64,000 bases of DNA from positions 1-64,000 of the forward strand of contig NZ_JBOITO010000041.1 of NCBI RefSeq assembly GCF_050717635.1, written 5' to 3'. Numbering within the stretch: position 1 is the stretch's first letter; every line of letters begins with the position of its first letter. Position numbers and translations under genes: made by a program. The DNA is from Clostridium_AD sp050717635 (lineage in GTDB: Bacteria > Bacillota > Clostridia > Clostridiales > Clostridiaceae). The notes under the pieces were generated by a model. It did not search any database and was not told where the DNA came from. It worked only from the letters and a program-made list of their open reading frames with translations. Of the stretch, positions 46,555 through 56,305 are shown one piece after another.

Positions 46555-48769
46555 GTTCTCCTTTCATTATTAATAGATGTTTTTCAACCTCTGAACCTTC
46601 ACTAAAGTGTTTATTCGTCCACTGTAGTAATTTACCAATTAGATTTTCTATACTTTCATCTCCCCTAATCTTCGGAAAAACTTTTTCACAAATTACTCTA
46701 TCCAACATACTTTTCCTCTCCATTTGAAGGCCACTTTGCAATTTTGCATTTGCGCTTATTTTACTTATCATTTCATCCATGGAACGATACCCAAAATGTA
46801 AATTATAAGGCTTTAATATATTATGTAGTTCTGATAATATGTTATATTCACTCTCAAATTTATCCCTTACAGATTGCTCCTTGGATTCCCAATAATTTGC
46901 TAAATTAACATCTGATAATGTCATAACAAATGCCCTATCCAAAACTTTATCTGAAATAGTATAAGTTGTTTCATCTACATTTACAGTACCAATAATATAT
47001 ATATTAGGGGGTATTACAACTTCCACTGGAATATTTTTAATATTATTTTCACTATGTAACCTTACTGGTTTTCTTGATTCCACTGCACTTAAATAATCAC
47101 TTAAATAATACTCTACTCTTGCAAGATTCATCTCATCCAGCACTATAAAATGAGGCTTATCTCTTTCCTCTAGTGCATTAAGTATACAATTTAAAAATTC
47201 AGTCATTACATATCTCTTTTGCAACGCACTATAATAACCGAATAGCGCTGTAGAATCTGTCCAGTCTGGCCTTACAGGTATTACTTTTAAATACGGATTC
47301 TGATCTTCGTATGCTAGTCCATATACAGCATTTGCATAAATACTGCAAATCTGAGTTTTACCAGTACCGGATATACCATTTAATATGACAAAATGCTTAT
47401 CACCTAATGAAGTAAGGTTTAGATGAAAATCCCTAATAGTATCCACAGTAAAAATAAATTTGCTTTCTTCAAAAACCTTTATAATTTCAGTCAACTCAAA
47501 ATTACTTTTATATTCAATTTGATCACTTTCCCCACCTTCATTACCTTCCTCACCTTCATCCCCTGCTATTTCAATAATGGCTTCTTTGGGCAGAGCTATT
47601 ACTTTACTAGTATCCGCAAATATTAATGCTGCTTTTAAAAGACGTTCCTTAACCTGACGAATATTTTCAGTAAAATTCATGGTGGAATTATCAAAGGTTG
47701 CAATATAGTATTTATTGTCTCTAACTTCAAAACCATGGGTTCTAAGCGACTCCATTGCTTCTGTTAAAAGAATAGCATTGTTCTGTGCTTGCTTTGAGAA
47801 GCTTTTCTTTATAAACCATTCCACTTTATCTTTCTCAAACAGCATTCTTGGACCTGTATATATTTGTTCAAAACCATTTACATACACACTTAACATCTCA
47901 TATGTTGATTCTGCACTATTCCTTTTATAATAATTTATAACTCCGCTAGTGACCATCTGTCCATTTTCATTTAGCATGTACTTTTGAAAATACCCCGCTC
48001 GTGAATTACGTTTTTGAGTTTCACCAAACTTAACTTCATATTCATGTTTATAAAGACTTATTTTTAAATCTTCACTAAAGCCCTTTATTAGATTTAATAC
48101 ACCTGAAGACTTGCTCCGCTTAACAGAATTATTCAAACTGAATTCTCTTAATTTTTCAAGTTCACACCATACTCTCCATAGAGAATTAACTAATTCGCTC
48201 TCATCGTCTATAGTTTCAAAAGATGTCTCAAGTCCAATAAAAATCGGAGACCTCTTTCTAGATTTTGATGTTTTCTTAATAGTTTCCACAAGTTTCTCTT
48301 TAGGAATTTCCTCAAATGGAGCTTCTATTAAAAATATTTTAATATCTTCACTCAGGTTATTTACTATTCCCTCAAGATCATTTGACCTTAATACTTGCCA
48401 CAAATAATCAAACTCTATTTCCATACCTATTCGAACTACTCTACTTTCTCCATAGCAAGTAAGTCCTAATATGAAAAGTTCTACATCGTTATCATATTTT
48501 TTCATTAGAGCAGAAAAATCCCCTGTCCCTATAAATGTATCTCCATCAGCATAATTAGTATGTATAGAATCATTATCAGTGTTTCTTAGAGTATCTGCAT
48601 AAGTTTTCAGCTCATAATTCACTAATGAACTATCTTGTTTACTATAGCTATTCACAAAATCATGCATAATGCCATCCAAAACAGGTTGAATCTCAGACAA
48701 AACTCTTTTGTATCTCTCTGGAGTATTTTCCATATTTAATATTTCTTCAAACCGTTTAATGTTTATCAT
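46520..48769 (-). CDS. McrB-like AAA+ GTPase of a type IV restriction system
   Basis: About 749 residues. N-terminal ~450 residues are a family-specific recognition region ending in an acidic linker (GDEGEEGNEGGESD), then an McrB AAA+ domain: Walker A NGISGTGKTQ, Walker B FIVLDEMNLARVEYYLSDYL, and NVDETTYTISDKVLDRA. McrB proteins translocate on modified DNA and activate McrC. GGGGTGAGAGG before the ATG at 48769 sets the start; the 33 upstream codons are rejected. Appears intact. Confidence 0.88.
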   Translation of the reverse strand: MINIKRFEEILNMENTPERYKRVLSEIQPVLDGIMHDFVNSYSKQDSSLVNYELKTYADTLRNTDNDSIHTNYADGDTFIGTGDFSALMKKYDNDVELFILGLTCYGESRVVRIGMEIEFDYLWQVLRSNDLEGIVNNLSEDIKIFLIEAPFEEIPKEKLVETIKKTSKSRKRSPIFIGLETSFETIDDESELVNSLWRVWCELEKLREFSLNNSVKRSKSSGVLNLIKGFSEDLKISLYKHEYEVKFGETQKRNSRAGYFQKYMLNENGQMVTSGVINYYKRNSAESTYEMLSVYVNGFEQIYTGPRMLFEKDKVEWFIKKSFSKQAQNNAILLTEAMESLRTHGFEVRDNKYYIATFDNSTMNFTENIRQVKERLLKAALIFADTSKVIALPKEAIIEIAGDEGEEGNEGGESDQIEYKSNFELTEIIKVFEESKFIFTVDTIRDFHLNLTSLGDKHFVILNGISGTGKTQICSIYANAVYGLAYEDQNPYLKVIPVRPDWTDSTALFGYYSALQKRYVMTEFLNCILNALEERDKPHFIVLDEMNLARVEYYLSDYLSAVESRKPVRLHSENNIKNIPVEVVIPPNIYIIGTVNVDETTYTISDKVLDRAFVMTLSDVNLANYWESKEQSVRDKFESEYNILSELHNILKPYNLHFGYRSMDEMISKISANAKLQSGLQMERKSMLDRVICEKVFPKIRGDESIENLIGKLLQWTNKHFSEGSEVEKHLLIMKGELERYGTAQFWR

Positions 48770-48894
48770 AAACCTCTCACCCCATATTGTAATTATTACT
48801 TTTAATTTTACAATATTAAGCATAAGTTGTCCATTGTATTCCAACTTCTGGTTACTGGTTTCATACAAAGCTTCAATAGGCCTGGAACCATAAA

Positions 48895-48916
48895 AGAGGC
48901 AGGAATACCTGCCTCT
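48895..48916 (-). terminator. Hairpin upstream of McrB
   Basis: AGAGGCAGG / CCTGCCTCT with loop AATA, then TTTTA on the minus strand; probably ends the relic gene at 48934. Confidence 0.6.
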
Positions 48917-48933
48917 AAATAGAACATCTTGAT

Positions 48934-49014
48934 TTACCTGCCCGTTTTATCATTATAATATTTTTGATTTGGACTTGTAGGTTTATTAGGTAATGTATCT
49001 TGTACCACATCAAT
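48934..49014 (-). pseudogene. C-terminal relic of a RecG-like/AlbA_2 winged-helix protein
   Basis: Minus strand reads TLPNKPTSPNQKYYNDKTGR stop. The same motif (TMPDKPTSPKQRYYSEKR) ends the fragment at 52963-53154. It matches the last winged-helix segment of ATP-binding/AlbA_2 regulators. Confidence 0.5.
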
Positions 49015-49067
49015 TATACTGTATATTTTATTATATAACCTTTATATCGCCTTACTATAAATTTATA

Positions 49068-49730
49068 TCAATCCACCTTAACAACCGGATGCCTCAAGAT
49101 AGTTTTCATCTTTTCAGGTGCAGTTTTTCTTGGATCAGACAAATAAATTTCATGATGCCTACGTATTCTTCCATCAGGGTAAGCAGTTGAAATTGCATCT
49201 ATTAAGTTATTTTCACTTATATAATTTTCAATCAGTTTAGCTGATTTTGGTTCATCGTCAAATGGTCCAATGTGCATTATTTGAACGCATAATCCCTCAC
49301 TAAAGTTCTCTAGATATGCCTTTGAAATATCAATTTTAGGTTTTTTCCTTTTAAGTTCTTCACATGCCCATTCGAAAACCTCTTTAGTCACAAATTCTGG
49401 TTGCCGTATCATTGAAGTCCAAAGATATTTGTCCTTTAGTGTGAAATCCATGTTATCATCTTCTACCCACCATAATCCTTCTAGCGGTGGTACAACATAA
49501 TCAAAATAACCTTCTGGATCATAGCCATTCCTCTTACTCATCTTTATTGTATAAGCCAATCCATATAGTAGCTCCACTGCCTTATGATATTCTCCATCTT
49601 CGTTATTAGGGTTACCACTTCCATTTACCATGATAAAGGTCATAGTGGGTACATCAACCACCATTGGCTTTTGCTTTGGCAAATACAAATCCTTATATTT
49701 TTTCTTATAGTCTATCTTCTCTGTAATCAT
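49068..49730 (-). CDS. GyrI-like small-molecule-binding domain protein
   Basis: A 220-residue stand-alone GyrI-like protein: the conserved TMTFIMVNGSGNPNNEDGEY strand-loop opens the domain, then EGLWWVEDDNMDF, and the closing MKTILRHPVVK. These bind hydrophobic ligands. It follows the MerR-family gene by three bases in one operon, so it likely works with that regulator. Confidence 0.85.
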   Translation of the reverse strand: MITEKIDYKKKYKDLYLPKQKPMVVDVPTMTFIMVNGSGNPNNEDGEYHKAVELLYGLAYTIKMSKRNGYDPEGYFDYVVPPLEGLWWVEDDNMDFTLKDKYLWTSMIRQPEFVTKEVFEWACEELKRKKPKIDISKAYLENFSEGLCVQIMHIGPFDDEPKSAKLIENYISENNLIDAISTAYPDGRIRRHHEIYLSDPRKTAPEKMKTILRHPVVKVD

Positions 49731-49733
49731 GAT

Positions 49734-50537
49734 TTACGCCTCCTGTTTAATTGGAATAATAATTTCCGTAATATAGTTGCTGGGATTACCTTTAAATATC
49801 ATTCCAGGTCCTTTTATATATATTTCTCTAGATGGTATTAAGAAGTTAATGTTGTTTTCCTGCGCATAGTCAAAAATAGCTTTATATGCCATGTTTATGC
49901 TTTCATAACTTCCTGTATGTCTTGTTGAAACAACTCTAATTTGTGGTAATTCTTTTGTAGTAATGTTGGGGTCATTAACTTGTTTTGATATAGGAACACA
50001 GACTTCTATATCTGCTTCTTCTTTATATTCACCATCATAATAACAACTAAAAGGTTGATCCTTTGCAGCACTTTTTATTACTTTGTATATTCTACTGATA
50101 TACATACCAATATCACTGTACTTACCTTTATACCTAATAGATGCCACCTTAACAGCTGGAATATCCCTTACCTCAATCTTGTAGTTCACAATATCATCCT
50201 CCAATAAATTTGGTTTAATATAGAGGTTGATTTTTTTTAGCAATGCTTTCTCTTCCGTAATTTTCTTCTTAATCATATCTTTCTTTTCTTCTAAGATATA
50301 GTATATATCAGCTTTATCCTGATATATACTTATAACATCTTTAATTTCAGAAATCGAAAAATTCAGCTCCCGTAACATCACAATTAGTTCTGCCTTCTTA
50401 AACTCATTATCGTCATAAAACCTGTATGAATTTTCTTCACACCGATAAGAAGGTTTAAGAATATTTTCTTCATCGTAATACCGTAAAGCTTTCACGCTTA
50501 GATTTGTTATTTTTGAAAATTCTCCTATTTTATACAC
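49734..50537 (-). CDS. MerR-family regulator with GyrI-like effector domain
   Basis: A 267-residue protein: N-terminal MerR winged helix (YKIGEFSKITNLSVKALRYY, DEENILKPSYR), a dimerisation coiled coil (about 75-115) and a C-terminal GyrI-like effector-binding domain (VRDIPAVKVASIRYKG). BmrR/TipA-like layout for sensing drugs. The promoter immediately upstream has a long spacer with a dyad, so the gene is probably self-regulated. Confidence 0.9.
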   Translation of the reverse strand: MYKIGEFSKITNLSVKALRYYDEENILKPSYRCEENSYRFYDDNEFKKAELIVMLRELNFSISEIKDVISIYQDKADIYYILEEKKDMIKKKITEEKALLKKINLYIKPNLLEDDIVNYKIEVRDIPAVKVASIRYKGKYSDIGMYISRIYKVIKSAAKDQPFSCYYDGEYKEEADIEVCVPISKQVNDPNITTKELPQIRVVSTRHTGSYESINMAYKAIFDYAQENNINFLIPSREIYIKGPGMIFKGNPSNYITEIIIPIKQEA

Positions 50538-50557
50538 TGTATCACCTCTATATTGAT

Positions 50558-50589
50558 ATCATAAACTATCCCCTGCACAGGAAAGTCAA
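50558..50589 (-). promoter_or_regulatory. MerR-type promoter with long spacer and operator dyad
   Basis: Minus strand: -35 TTGACT (50584-50589) and -10 TTATGA/TATGAT (50558-50564) with a 19-20 base spacer. Inside, ACTTTCC and GGATAGT arms (50565-50586) form the operator. Long spacer plus internal dyad is the hallmark of MerR-activated promoters. Confidence 0.75.
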
Positions 50590-50849
50590 GTACTATCTTG
50601 TGATAATTAAAATAACAAGAGAGAATAGGGTACTAGAAATATTTAATGTTGCCTATGTTTATTTTACCATATCATTCTATATTATTAAAAGTTATATTGC
50701 CTTTACCTATGCAGAAATAAGGCTTGGATGGTTCATTAATTTCCCCATACATTTTCACAAAGATGTGCAGATTAATCTTCTTTGCTTGTTTCCTTAAAAA
50801 GGAGATATTATTTCTAATTTCTAATTATTTTTCTGATTAGGAATTTAGA

Positions 50850-50900
50850 AAAGGGGATGTCTCAAAATGATTAATTTAATCATTTTGAGACATCCCCTTT
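50850..50900. terminator. Strong palindromic terminator
   Basis: Arms AAAGGGGATGTCTCAAAATG (from 50850) and complement ending at 50900, five-base loop. Flanking A and T runs allow use by the minus-strand gene at 51027. Confidence 0.7.
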
Positions 50901-50916
50901 AAAACTCATTGTAATT

Positions 50917-50960
50917 TACAATTATTGGTTCTAGACACGACCCCAGAGATAAACTGGAAA
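50917..50960 (+). repeat. ~45-bp repeat related to 24614-24660
   Basis: TTACAATTATTGGTTCTAGA here and TCACAATTATTGTTTCTAGA at 24614, both followed by a shared ATAAACTG and both lying 15-20 bases after a strong hairpin. The rest of the 50538-51026 gap shows no gene. Confidence 0.6.
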
Positions 50961-51026
50961 CACTTTCTTCTTGCTACCATCCAAATATCCCGAACAGATA
51001 TATTTATATCTATTCCAATTTCCTTC

Positions 51027-52031
51027 TTACAATGATATTTGCTCAAACATCACTTTACTATATGCCCTAATATCGGATGGGTTTAGCATATTGTATTTCT
51101 GTTTAACATTTGTAAAATAACTGCTAATCAATTGCCTATCTATTTCTCTATCTGTATTTGACGATATGGGTAAATCGCCCCTAGTGATTAGCCAAGGCGT
51201 TTCTAAATGAGTAAATGCCTCTAAGGTTTTACCGCTATAACCGCCTAGATTTTTTATTACATTATCAATGATAGTTTTTTCTGAACCAGATAAAATTATA
51301 TCTGTTATTAAATCATTACATTTTATAGGGTCGTAACAATATCCCCTGTACTTATTATACACAGTTCTGTAAACAGGACCATGTACCCATGCTTCGCAGT
51401 TTTCTTCAAAAATAAAGCGATTCATAAAAGCATAGTAGAATCCCTGAACGTAGTATAATAATTTTTGCAGTGCCAAGGGTGTTATATCTTCACACTTACA
51501 CAAAAGATAGTTTATAGTAACATCAATTTTTCCTATTTCAGAAATCTGTTCAATTCCCAAAATACTTTGTGCAGCAATCTTACTTTTTTCGTAAGCAGAT
51601 TGAGACTTCATTTTTTCCTTATTTTCTTCCAAAATTGATAAATAATAATTAGGGTCTTCATAAACTTTTTTCAAAATTACGGAATATTGCTTTGTTGGCA
51701 TATCTCCATCATAATAACGAGTAAATGTTTGCTCGCCCCATCCCATTAGTAATGAAAAAGGTCTCTTACCAATGTTGTATTTTCGCGGAATTTCTAATAT
51801 TTTTTCTAAAGAAATAATATTATGCTTTTTCCTAAATTCATTGTAAAGCTGTATCAAATTGTAGTCGTTAACCTCACTAACATATATTTCATTAGAGCAT
51901 TCATCACAAGTTGCTGTTTTTCCAAAATAGGGATAAATCTCGCCTTTTAGTTCTGCACTCATATATTCTATTTTTTCGGTATAATCCACATCTTTTCTGC
52001 AATGTTCGCAAAATACATTTAAATTATTCAT
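51027..52031 (-). CDS. Antitoxin: MqsA-like N-terminus plus Panacea/SocA (DUF4065) domain
   Basis: A 334-residue protein. Residues 1-60 hold two CxxC pairs (FCEHCRKD, ATCDECSNEI) as in the MqsA/YgiT zinc domain; 75-130 contain a helix-turn-helix (SLLMGWGEQTFTRYYDGDMP). Residues 165-300 match Panacea/SocA: KIDVTINYLLCKCEDITPLA, then LQKLLYYVQGFYYAF and EAWVHGPVYRTVYNKYRGY. Panacea antitoxins neutralise diverse toxins. It lies 31 bases after the toxin-like gene in the same operon. Confidence 0.8.
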   Translation of the reverse strand: MNNLNVFCEHCRKDVDYTEKIEYMSAELKGEIYPYFGKTATCDECSNEIYVSEVNDYNLIQLYNEFRKKHNIISLEKILEIPRKYNIGKRPFSLLMGWGEQTFTRYYDGDMPTKQYSVILKKVYEDPNYYLSILEENKEKMKSQSAYEKSKIAAQSILGIEQISEIGKIDVTINYLLCKCEDITPLALQKLLYYVQGFYYAFMNRFIFEENCEAWVHGPVYRTVYNKYRGYCYDPIKCNDLITDIILSGSEKTIIDNVIKNLGGYSGKTLEAFTHLETPWLITRGDLPISSNTDREIDRQLISSYFTNVKQKYNMLNPSDIRAYSKVMFEQISL

Positions 52032-52062
52032 AATATAATTCTCCTTTCAAAGGTGCAATCAT

Positions 52063-52473
52063 TTATCTAAAAATATAATCGATTGGCTTGTTCCTTTTAT
52101 GAAATGAAATTGTAACTACCCGCTTATTCTTTACATATTCAATAATATTAAATTTTATATAAATATCCACAAGCTCTTCTTCACCAAATACATCAAAGAG
52201 AGTCCTTTGAGGACAAAAAACATATAGTATTTCGTACTCATAACCAATATTAGTATTTTTTAATGAATGACAAAAATCTGTTGTCTGAATGCTTAATAAT
52301 ATTGCCTTTTGTTTAGAATGATTTATATTATAATCCTGAATAAAGTGAATATTTTCATTTCTGTTATTATTTTGCTCCACTGTGAACTTATTATTGTTGA
52401 CACATTCCTTAATCTTTAGCAAAATAACATTGCATTCTTCTTTAGTATAATCTTGATTATAGTGTTCGCTCAT
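52063..52473 (-). CDS. MqsR-like putative mRNA interferase toxin
   Basis: A 136-residue protein with MqsR-like features: AILLSIQTTDFCHSL, EYEILYVFCPQRTLFDVFGE and a final VVTISFHKRNKPIDYIF strand. It precedes an antitoxin with an MqsA-like N-terminus, the toxin-first order of mqsRA. Toxin identity is inferred from pairing plus weak motif similarity. Short but clear RBS region upstream (GGAGTTG). Confidence 0.6.
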   Translation of the reverse strand: MSEHYNQDYTKEECNVILLKIKECVNNNKFTVEQNNNRNENIHFIQDYNINHSKQKAILLSIQTTDFCHSLKNTNIGYEYEILYVFCPQRTLFDVFGEEELVDIYIKFNIIEYVKNKRVVTISFHKRNKPIDYIFR

Positions 52474-52740
52474 TGCATCAACTCCAATCTTTACGATCTC
52501 ATTGTACTATATTATATGCTATTCGTCAATAATTATGCACTAATTGGTACATTTTTTAAATTTATTATTTTATTTTTATACTAATGAGCACCACCGAGTA
52601 GTTTCGAAAAAGTAATATGAGTATTGTAAATGCTTTATTTTTGGATTTATTTATAATGATAATTATATGATATCAATTCCGATATGTGGCTATTCTTCTA
52701 ATAAACCTTTAGAAACTTATCAAAGTCTGATTGAAACAGT

Positions 52741-52881
52741 CTATCCTGTACAATTCGATTGATACCGTCTACTAGATCTAAATCCAACCGCAATTACTGC
52801 CTCTAAATTATAAAATTTCAAATTATATTCTTTTCTATCAGCACCAGTTCGTCGGTATTTGTATAAAATGTACCTCAATTA
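52741..52881 (-). pseudogene. RhuM-family protein fragment
   Basis: Minus strand reads RRTGADRKEYNLKFYNLEAV then IAVGFRSSRRYQSNCTG and stop. KxYNxxFYNLxxxIxVGxR is the RhuM signature. A nearby shifted LFQSDFDKFLK may be another piece. No start or complete domain remains. Confidence 0.6.
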
Positions 52882-52917
52882 TATCCGTCAATATTGGTAA
52901 AATACTTTAATTGAAAA

Positions 52918-52949
52918 ATAAGGGAGTTCACAAAATGAACTCCCTTATT
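52918..52949. terminator. Repeated hairpin, copy d
   Basis: ATAAGGGAGTTCA / TGAACTCCCTTAT. Belongs to the hairpin family of 33223-33258; lies 14 bases after the winged-helix relic on the minus strand. Confidence 0.65.
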
Positions 52950-52962
52950 TGAATATAAAGTA

Positions 52963-53154
52963 TTATCTTTTTTCAGAATAATACCTCTGTTTTGGGCTTG
53001 TGGGCTTATCTGGCATTGTTAATTTCATTAATTCCACTTTAATCAGAGGATTTAAAATGTTCTTTCTGAAATTTTCTCTATCACTAAGTCTCATAAATTC
53101 TTGCATTTCACTTCTGGTTCTTGGTATTACACAAAACTCCAATAAGCCAGGCAA
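52963..53154 (-). pseudogene. Winged-helix C-terminal fragment of an AlbA_2/RecG-like protein
   Basis: The 63 codons (GLLEFCVIPRTRSEMQEFMR, then FRKNILNPLIKVELMKLTMP and DKPTSPKQRYY) match the terminal winged-helix domain of AlbA_2-type ATP-binding proteins. The N-terminal domains are absent. The interval 53155-53478 contains further unassigned AT-rich sequence with possible coding scraps. Confidence 0.55.
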
Positions 53155-53478
53155 ATGGGATAATACGATTTTCTGTGTAGGCTCCCTGCTTTCTCATATA
53201 CATCTCAGAAACAAGATTCGTATTATCAGTTATGTCCATATCTTATCTTCATTCCGATCAAAAATTTTTCCATTACACCTATGAACCTGAAAACTCTCTG
53301 GCATCAAACAAAGCATACAATTTTATTTATAGATACATGGCAAAATTATATAACTCTAATCTTAATTCCCCCTAATTCGACGAAATTAAAAATGAATAAG
53401 GAGCAAGTAATTATTAGCTTTCAGTAGAAATATGGGTTTCTACTACTGATGCCATTGGTATAAAATTAAGGACTATAT

Positions 53479-54474
53479 TTACACCCACACACCCTCAATC
53501 TCCCCAAATCCAACTATCCTTCCATCAACCCTAACTTCCCTATGCAAAAGCATTTCAATAACTCTACCATCCACAACATAGCAGTCCGTTTTTCTCAGAA
53601 GTTTCACTCCCTTTTCCTTTGATATTTTCTTCAAAAGTTTATAAAGGTCAATCTCCTCCCTATTTTTAAGTTTAAGCTCATGGATATTCCCTGCATTTTT
53701 TAGTAAATACAGTGTGGTGTAAGTAATAAGTTGCGTTCCATACTCCACAGGTTTAATATTATTAATTTCAATTAACCCCTCTAATTCAAACCTTAAATAT
53801 TCTTCTTCTGAGTTACCTCTTCCAACTGGAATCTCGCTACACATAAAGCGTTTATATCTTTTCATTTCTTTTATCTTGCCATAAAAATTTATGCCACTGC
53901 CCTCACTAAATGATTTTTTAGATTCGTAAAAAGCTAAATACTCAACACCTAGTCTAACATTAGACAATCTCCTAGCAGGTATATGGTAAAACTTATTTTT
54001 AACATAAGCTTTCAAATGATCTTCATCTTTCACATTAACCACCATAACATTTTTAAGCTTGAACTTTGCATAGTCATCAAATTCATCAACTGCAACTCTT
54101 TCCTGCTTTGCTTCAATTGTTGATAGACATAATATTTTCTCTAAGTGATTTCTAATTAAACTTGTACTACCTGGAAGCATGGGAAAAGCTCCTATATTCA
54201 CACTTTCAATGCTTTTATAATATTTATTATGCGAAAATTCACTCTCATCACTATAAGGAAACATAACATAAGCACCAAAGGTTTTATACTTAAATTGCAT
54301 AGTGTCACCCAGTTCTTCAACAATTGCATCTCTATATCTATGCATTACATTAATGTCGTCCTCCATAGGCCCTATATCACCATTACCTTCTACACATAAT
54401 CTATACTTAGCATCAAATATATAAATTCTCCTTCCCTCATTATTAGAATAAGTCATACTAATATTTATCTTCAT
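53479..54474 (-). pseudogene. Second McrC/DUF2357-like nuclease, C-terminal part
   Basis: The 331 codons begin inside a nuclease core: GRRIYIFDAKYRLCVEGNG has the D...DxK pair, followed by YRDAI and a ~260-residue C-terminal region. The DUF2357 part is in the overlapping frame at 54458-55273. Comparison with the intact layout suggests the segment between them (about 150 residues) is deleted with a frame change. Confidence 0.7.
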
Positions 54475-55273
54475 TAATGATTATAAAACCCTTACTGCTT
54501 TTCGCTAATACATGAGGATGCTTCCTTAAATAATTCAATGAATTTCTAGATGGTTTCTTAGCTTTCTCAAATTTATTAACCACATCGCTATTCAGCATAA
54601 TATGTTTAGGATTTTTCTCGATACGAATTAAAGCCCTCTCCAAGTTGTTAAATATAATTTTTAAGATATTAACAAACTCCGCTGCTGTTTGATGTTTAAC
54701 ATCAGAAAGAGCCGAACTATGATAGGTTTTACCTAAGAATTCAAAAGCTAAAGAAGCTATCTCCTCATTTACATCATTCATAATTTCAAAATAATCTTTT
54801 CTATAATCCATTTTTGTTGGAAAAACTTCAATAGTAAGCTCCAAAACTATTCTACCTTGTTTTTTAATTTTAAAAGTCGAATACCCAATCTCTCCACCGA
54901 AGGAGAAAGCCCCTATAAGATTATTCCCAATAGAAGTTATTTTTTTTCTTATATCACTACTAATATGATATATCTCGATACTACTTTCAGTATTTTTCTC
55001 CAGCCAAATTTGATAAATTCCATCCTCAAAAAAACAAAGAAACATACTATACCCACTATTTACTGCAAGCTCTCCATTTGTACATAACGTTTTTGTTTCT
55101 ACTTTTAAATACTCTTCACTTATGACCTTTATAAAAGCTGGAATATTTAAATTAGCCTTAATTGCCTCAGCTTTTTTATTGCTTATGCTACCCATGAAAT
55201 TCAGTGTAAAATCATCTGTTTTAATAGAAATTATATTTACATTATCCCCAGAAAGAAGCGAAACCATCTTCAT
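54458..55273 (-). pseudogene. Second McrC/DUF2357-like nuclease, N-terminal part
   Basis: The 271 codons match the DUF2357 domain: LEVFPTKMDYRKDYFEIMND, VNEEIASLAFEFLGKTYH and NYLRKHPHVLAKSSKGF. The frame stops at INEDKY, where homologues continue. It overlaps the upstream McrB-like fragment by 32 bases, echoing the 35-base overlap in the intact system. Confidence 0.7.
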
Positions 55274-55679
55274 ACCCTCTTAACATCTTTATAATTTTAT
55301 CTGCACTTTCAATATATAAAGCATTCTCTTTAAATTTTTCAGCAGCATCTAAATATTCTGTACCATCAGCTATTTCTCCATTTGGACTACAAAAATTAAA
55401 AAGCTTAATAAGTATTTCTTTTACTATGTATTTGCTACCAGTAATTATAGGCAGCACCTTCTGCATAATCTGATAATCGAAGGCGTTATCCTCTGAAAGT
55501 AACCCAGCTATTTTATTTTCAAGCGTATAAAAAACTATCTCATCACGAACTCTATACCCAAAATGCTTATTCCCTATATTTAAAATAACATTTATAGCTA
55601 TAATTTTATTATTGATTTCAGTTACATAATCCTTATCATATCTTACGGCATCCTTAATAGTTAAAAATGAAGCCTTCAA
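55242..55679 (-). pseudogene. Second McrB-like protein, C-terminal part
   Basis: The 145 codons cover the end of an McrB AAA+ module (VILNIGNKHFGYRVRDEIVF, DYQIMQKVLPIITGSKY and GYEDGFASFWG, compare GTAQFWR in the intact McrB). The frame remains open upstream to about 55755 (IEFSDVNLQSLEFSDEDI), then joins the P-loop fragment out of frame. The Walker B segment is missing. Confidence 0.7.
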
Positions 55680-55741
55680 AAAATTATTCTTTAAAAATTT
55701 AGCTTGAATATCCTCATCTGAAAACTCAAGACTTTGTAGAT

Positions 55742-56305
55742 TTACATCAGAAAACTCAATAGTATAGAAGCCTCATAAATAATTTTAGTAAGTTTACCTG
55801 GTATAAATTCTTCATTTATATTTTTATAACCAAAAAGTTCCGTGCTATCATTCCAATCTGGTTTAACAGAGATCATGTTAAATCTTCCATTCTCCTTAGT
55901 TGCTCCAATTGCTTCTGCAAATAATCTTACAAGTTTAGATTTTCCTGATCCACTTATACCTGCTAGGATAACAAAGGGTTTTGTTTTTAGGGAGAGGTAG
56001 AAGTTACATAACCTTTCATTAGTATAAATAAAGCTCTTTGAATTTATGTAATTCTTTAAATCCTTTATATTTTCAATCATGGTATTCTCCTTATTTTTCA
56101 GCTTTTTAACATACTTTTCTTTTGTAATTCCCTCTGAACCTCCACCTTTAAAAACTTTTATGAAATACGTCTTATAAACATTAATCATTTTAAATAAATC
56201 TTTTTTCAAATCTTCATCAGAAGGTAGATCAATTGAATTATATCCTTTATAAAAAACACTTCCATGTTCGTAATCTTTATTACCAACATTAAGACTATTG
56301 TCCAT
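55742..56305 (-). pseudogene. Second McrB-like protein, N-terminal and P-loop part
   Basis: The 187 codons include Walker A AGISGSGKSKLVRLFAEAIG and VKPDWNDSTELFGYKNINEE, both close to the intact McrB. It stops at YEASILLSFLM, where about 130 residues including Walker B (DEMNLARVE in the partner) should follow. With 55242-55679 it forms one deleted gene. Confidence 0.75.

Noticed and set aside
50504..50797. 97-codon plus-strand frame upstream of the MerR gene
   Set aside because: Runs through the MerR promoter antisense, no ribosome site, composition typical of AT-rich chance frames.
53000..53284. 94-codon plus-strand frame
   Set aside because: Antisense to the winged-helix relic whose motifs are on the minus strand.
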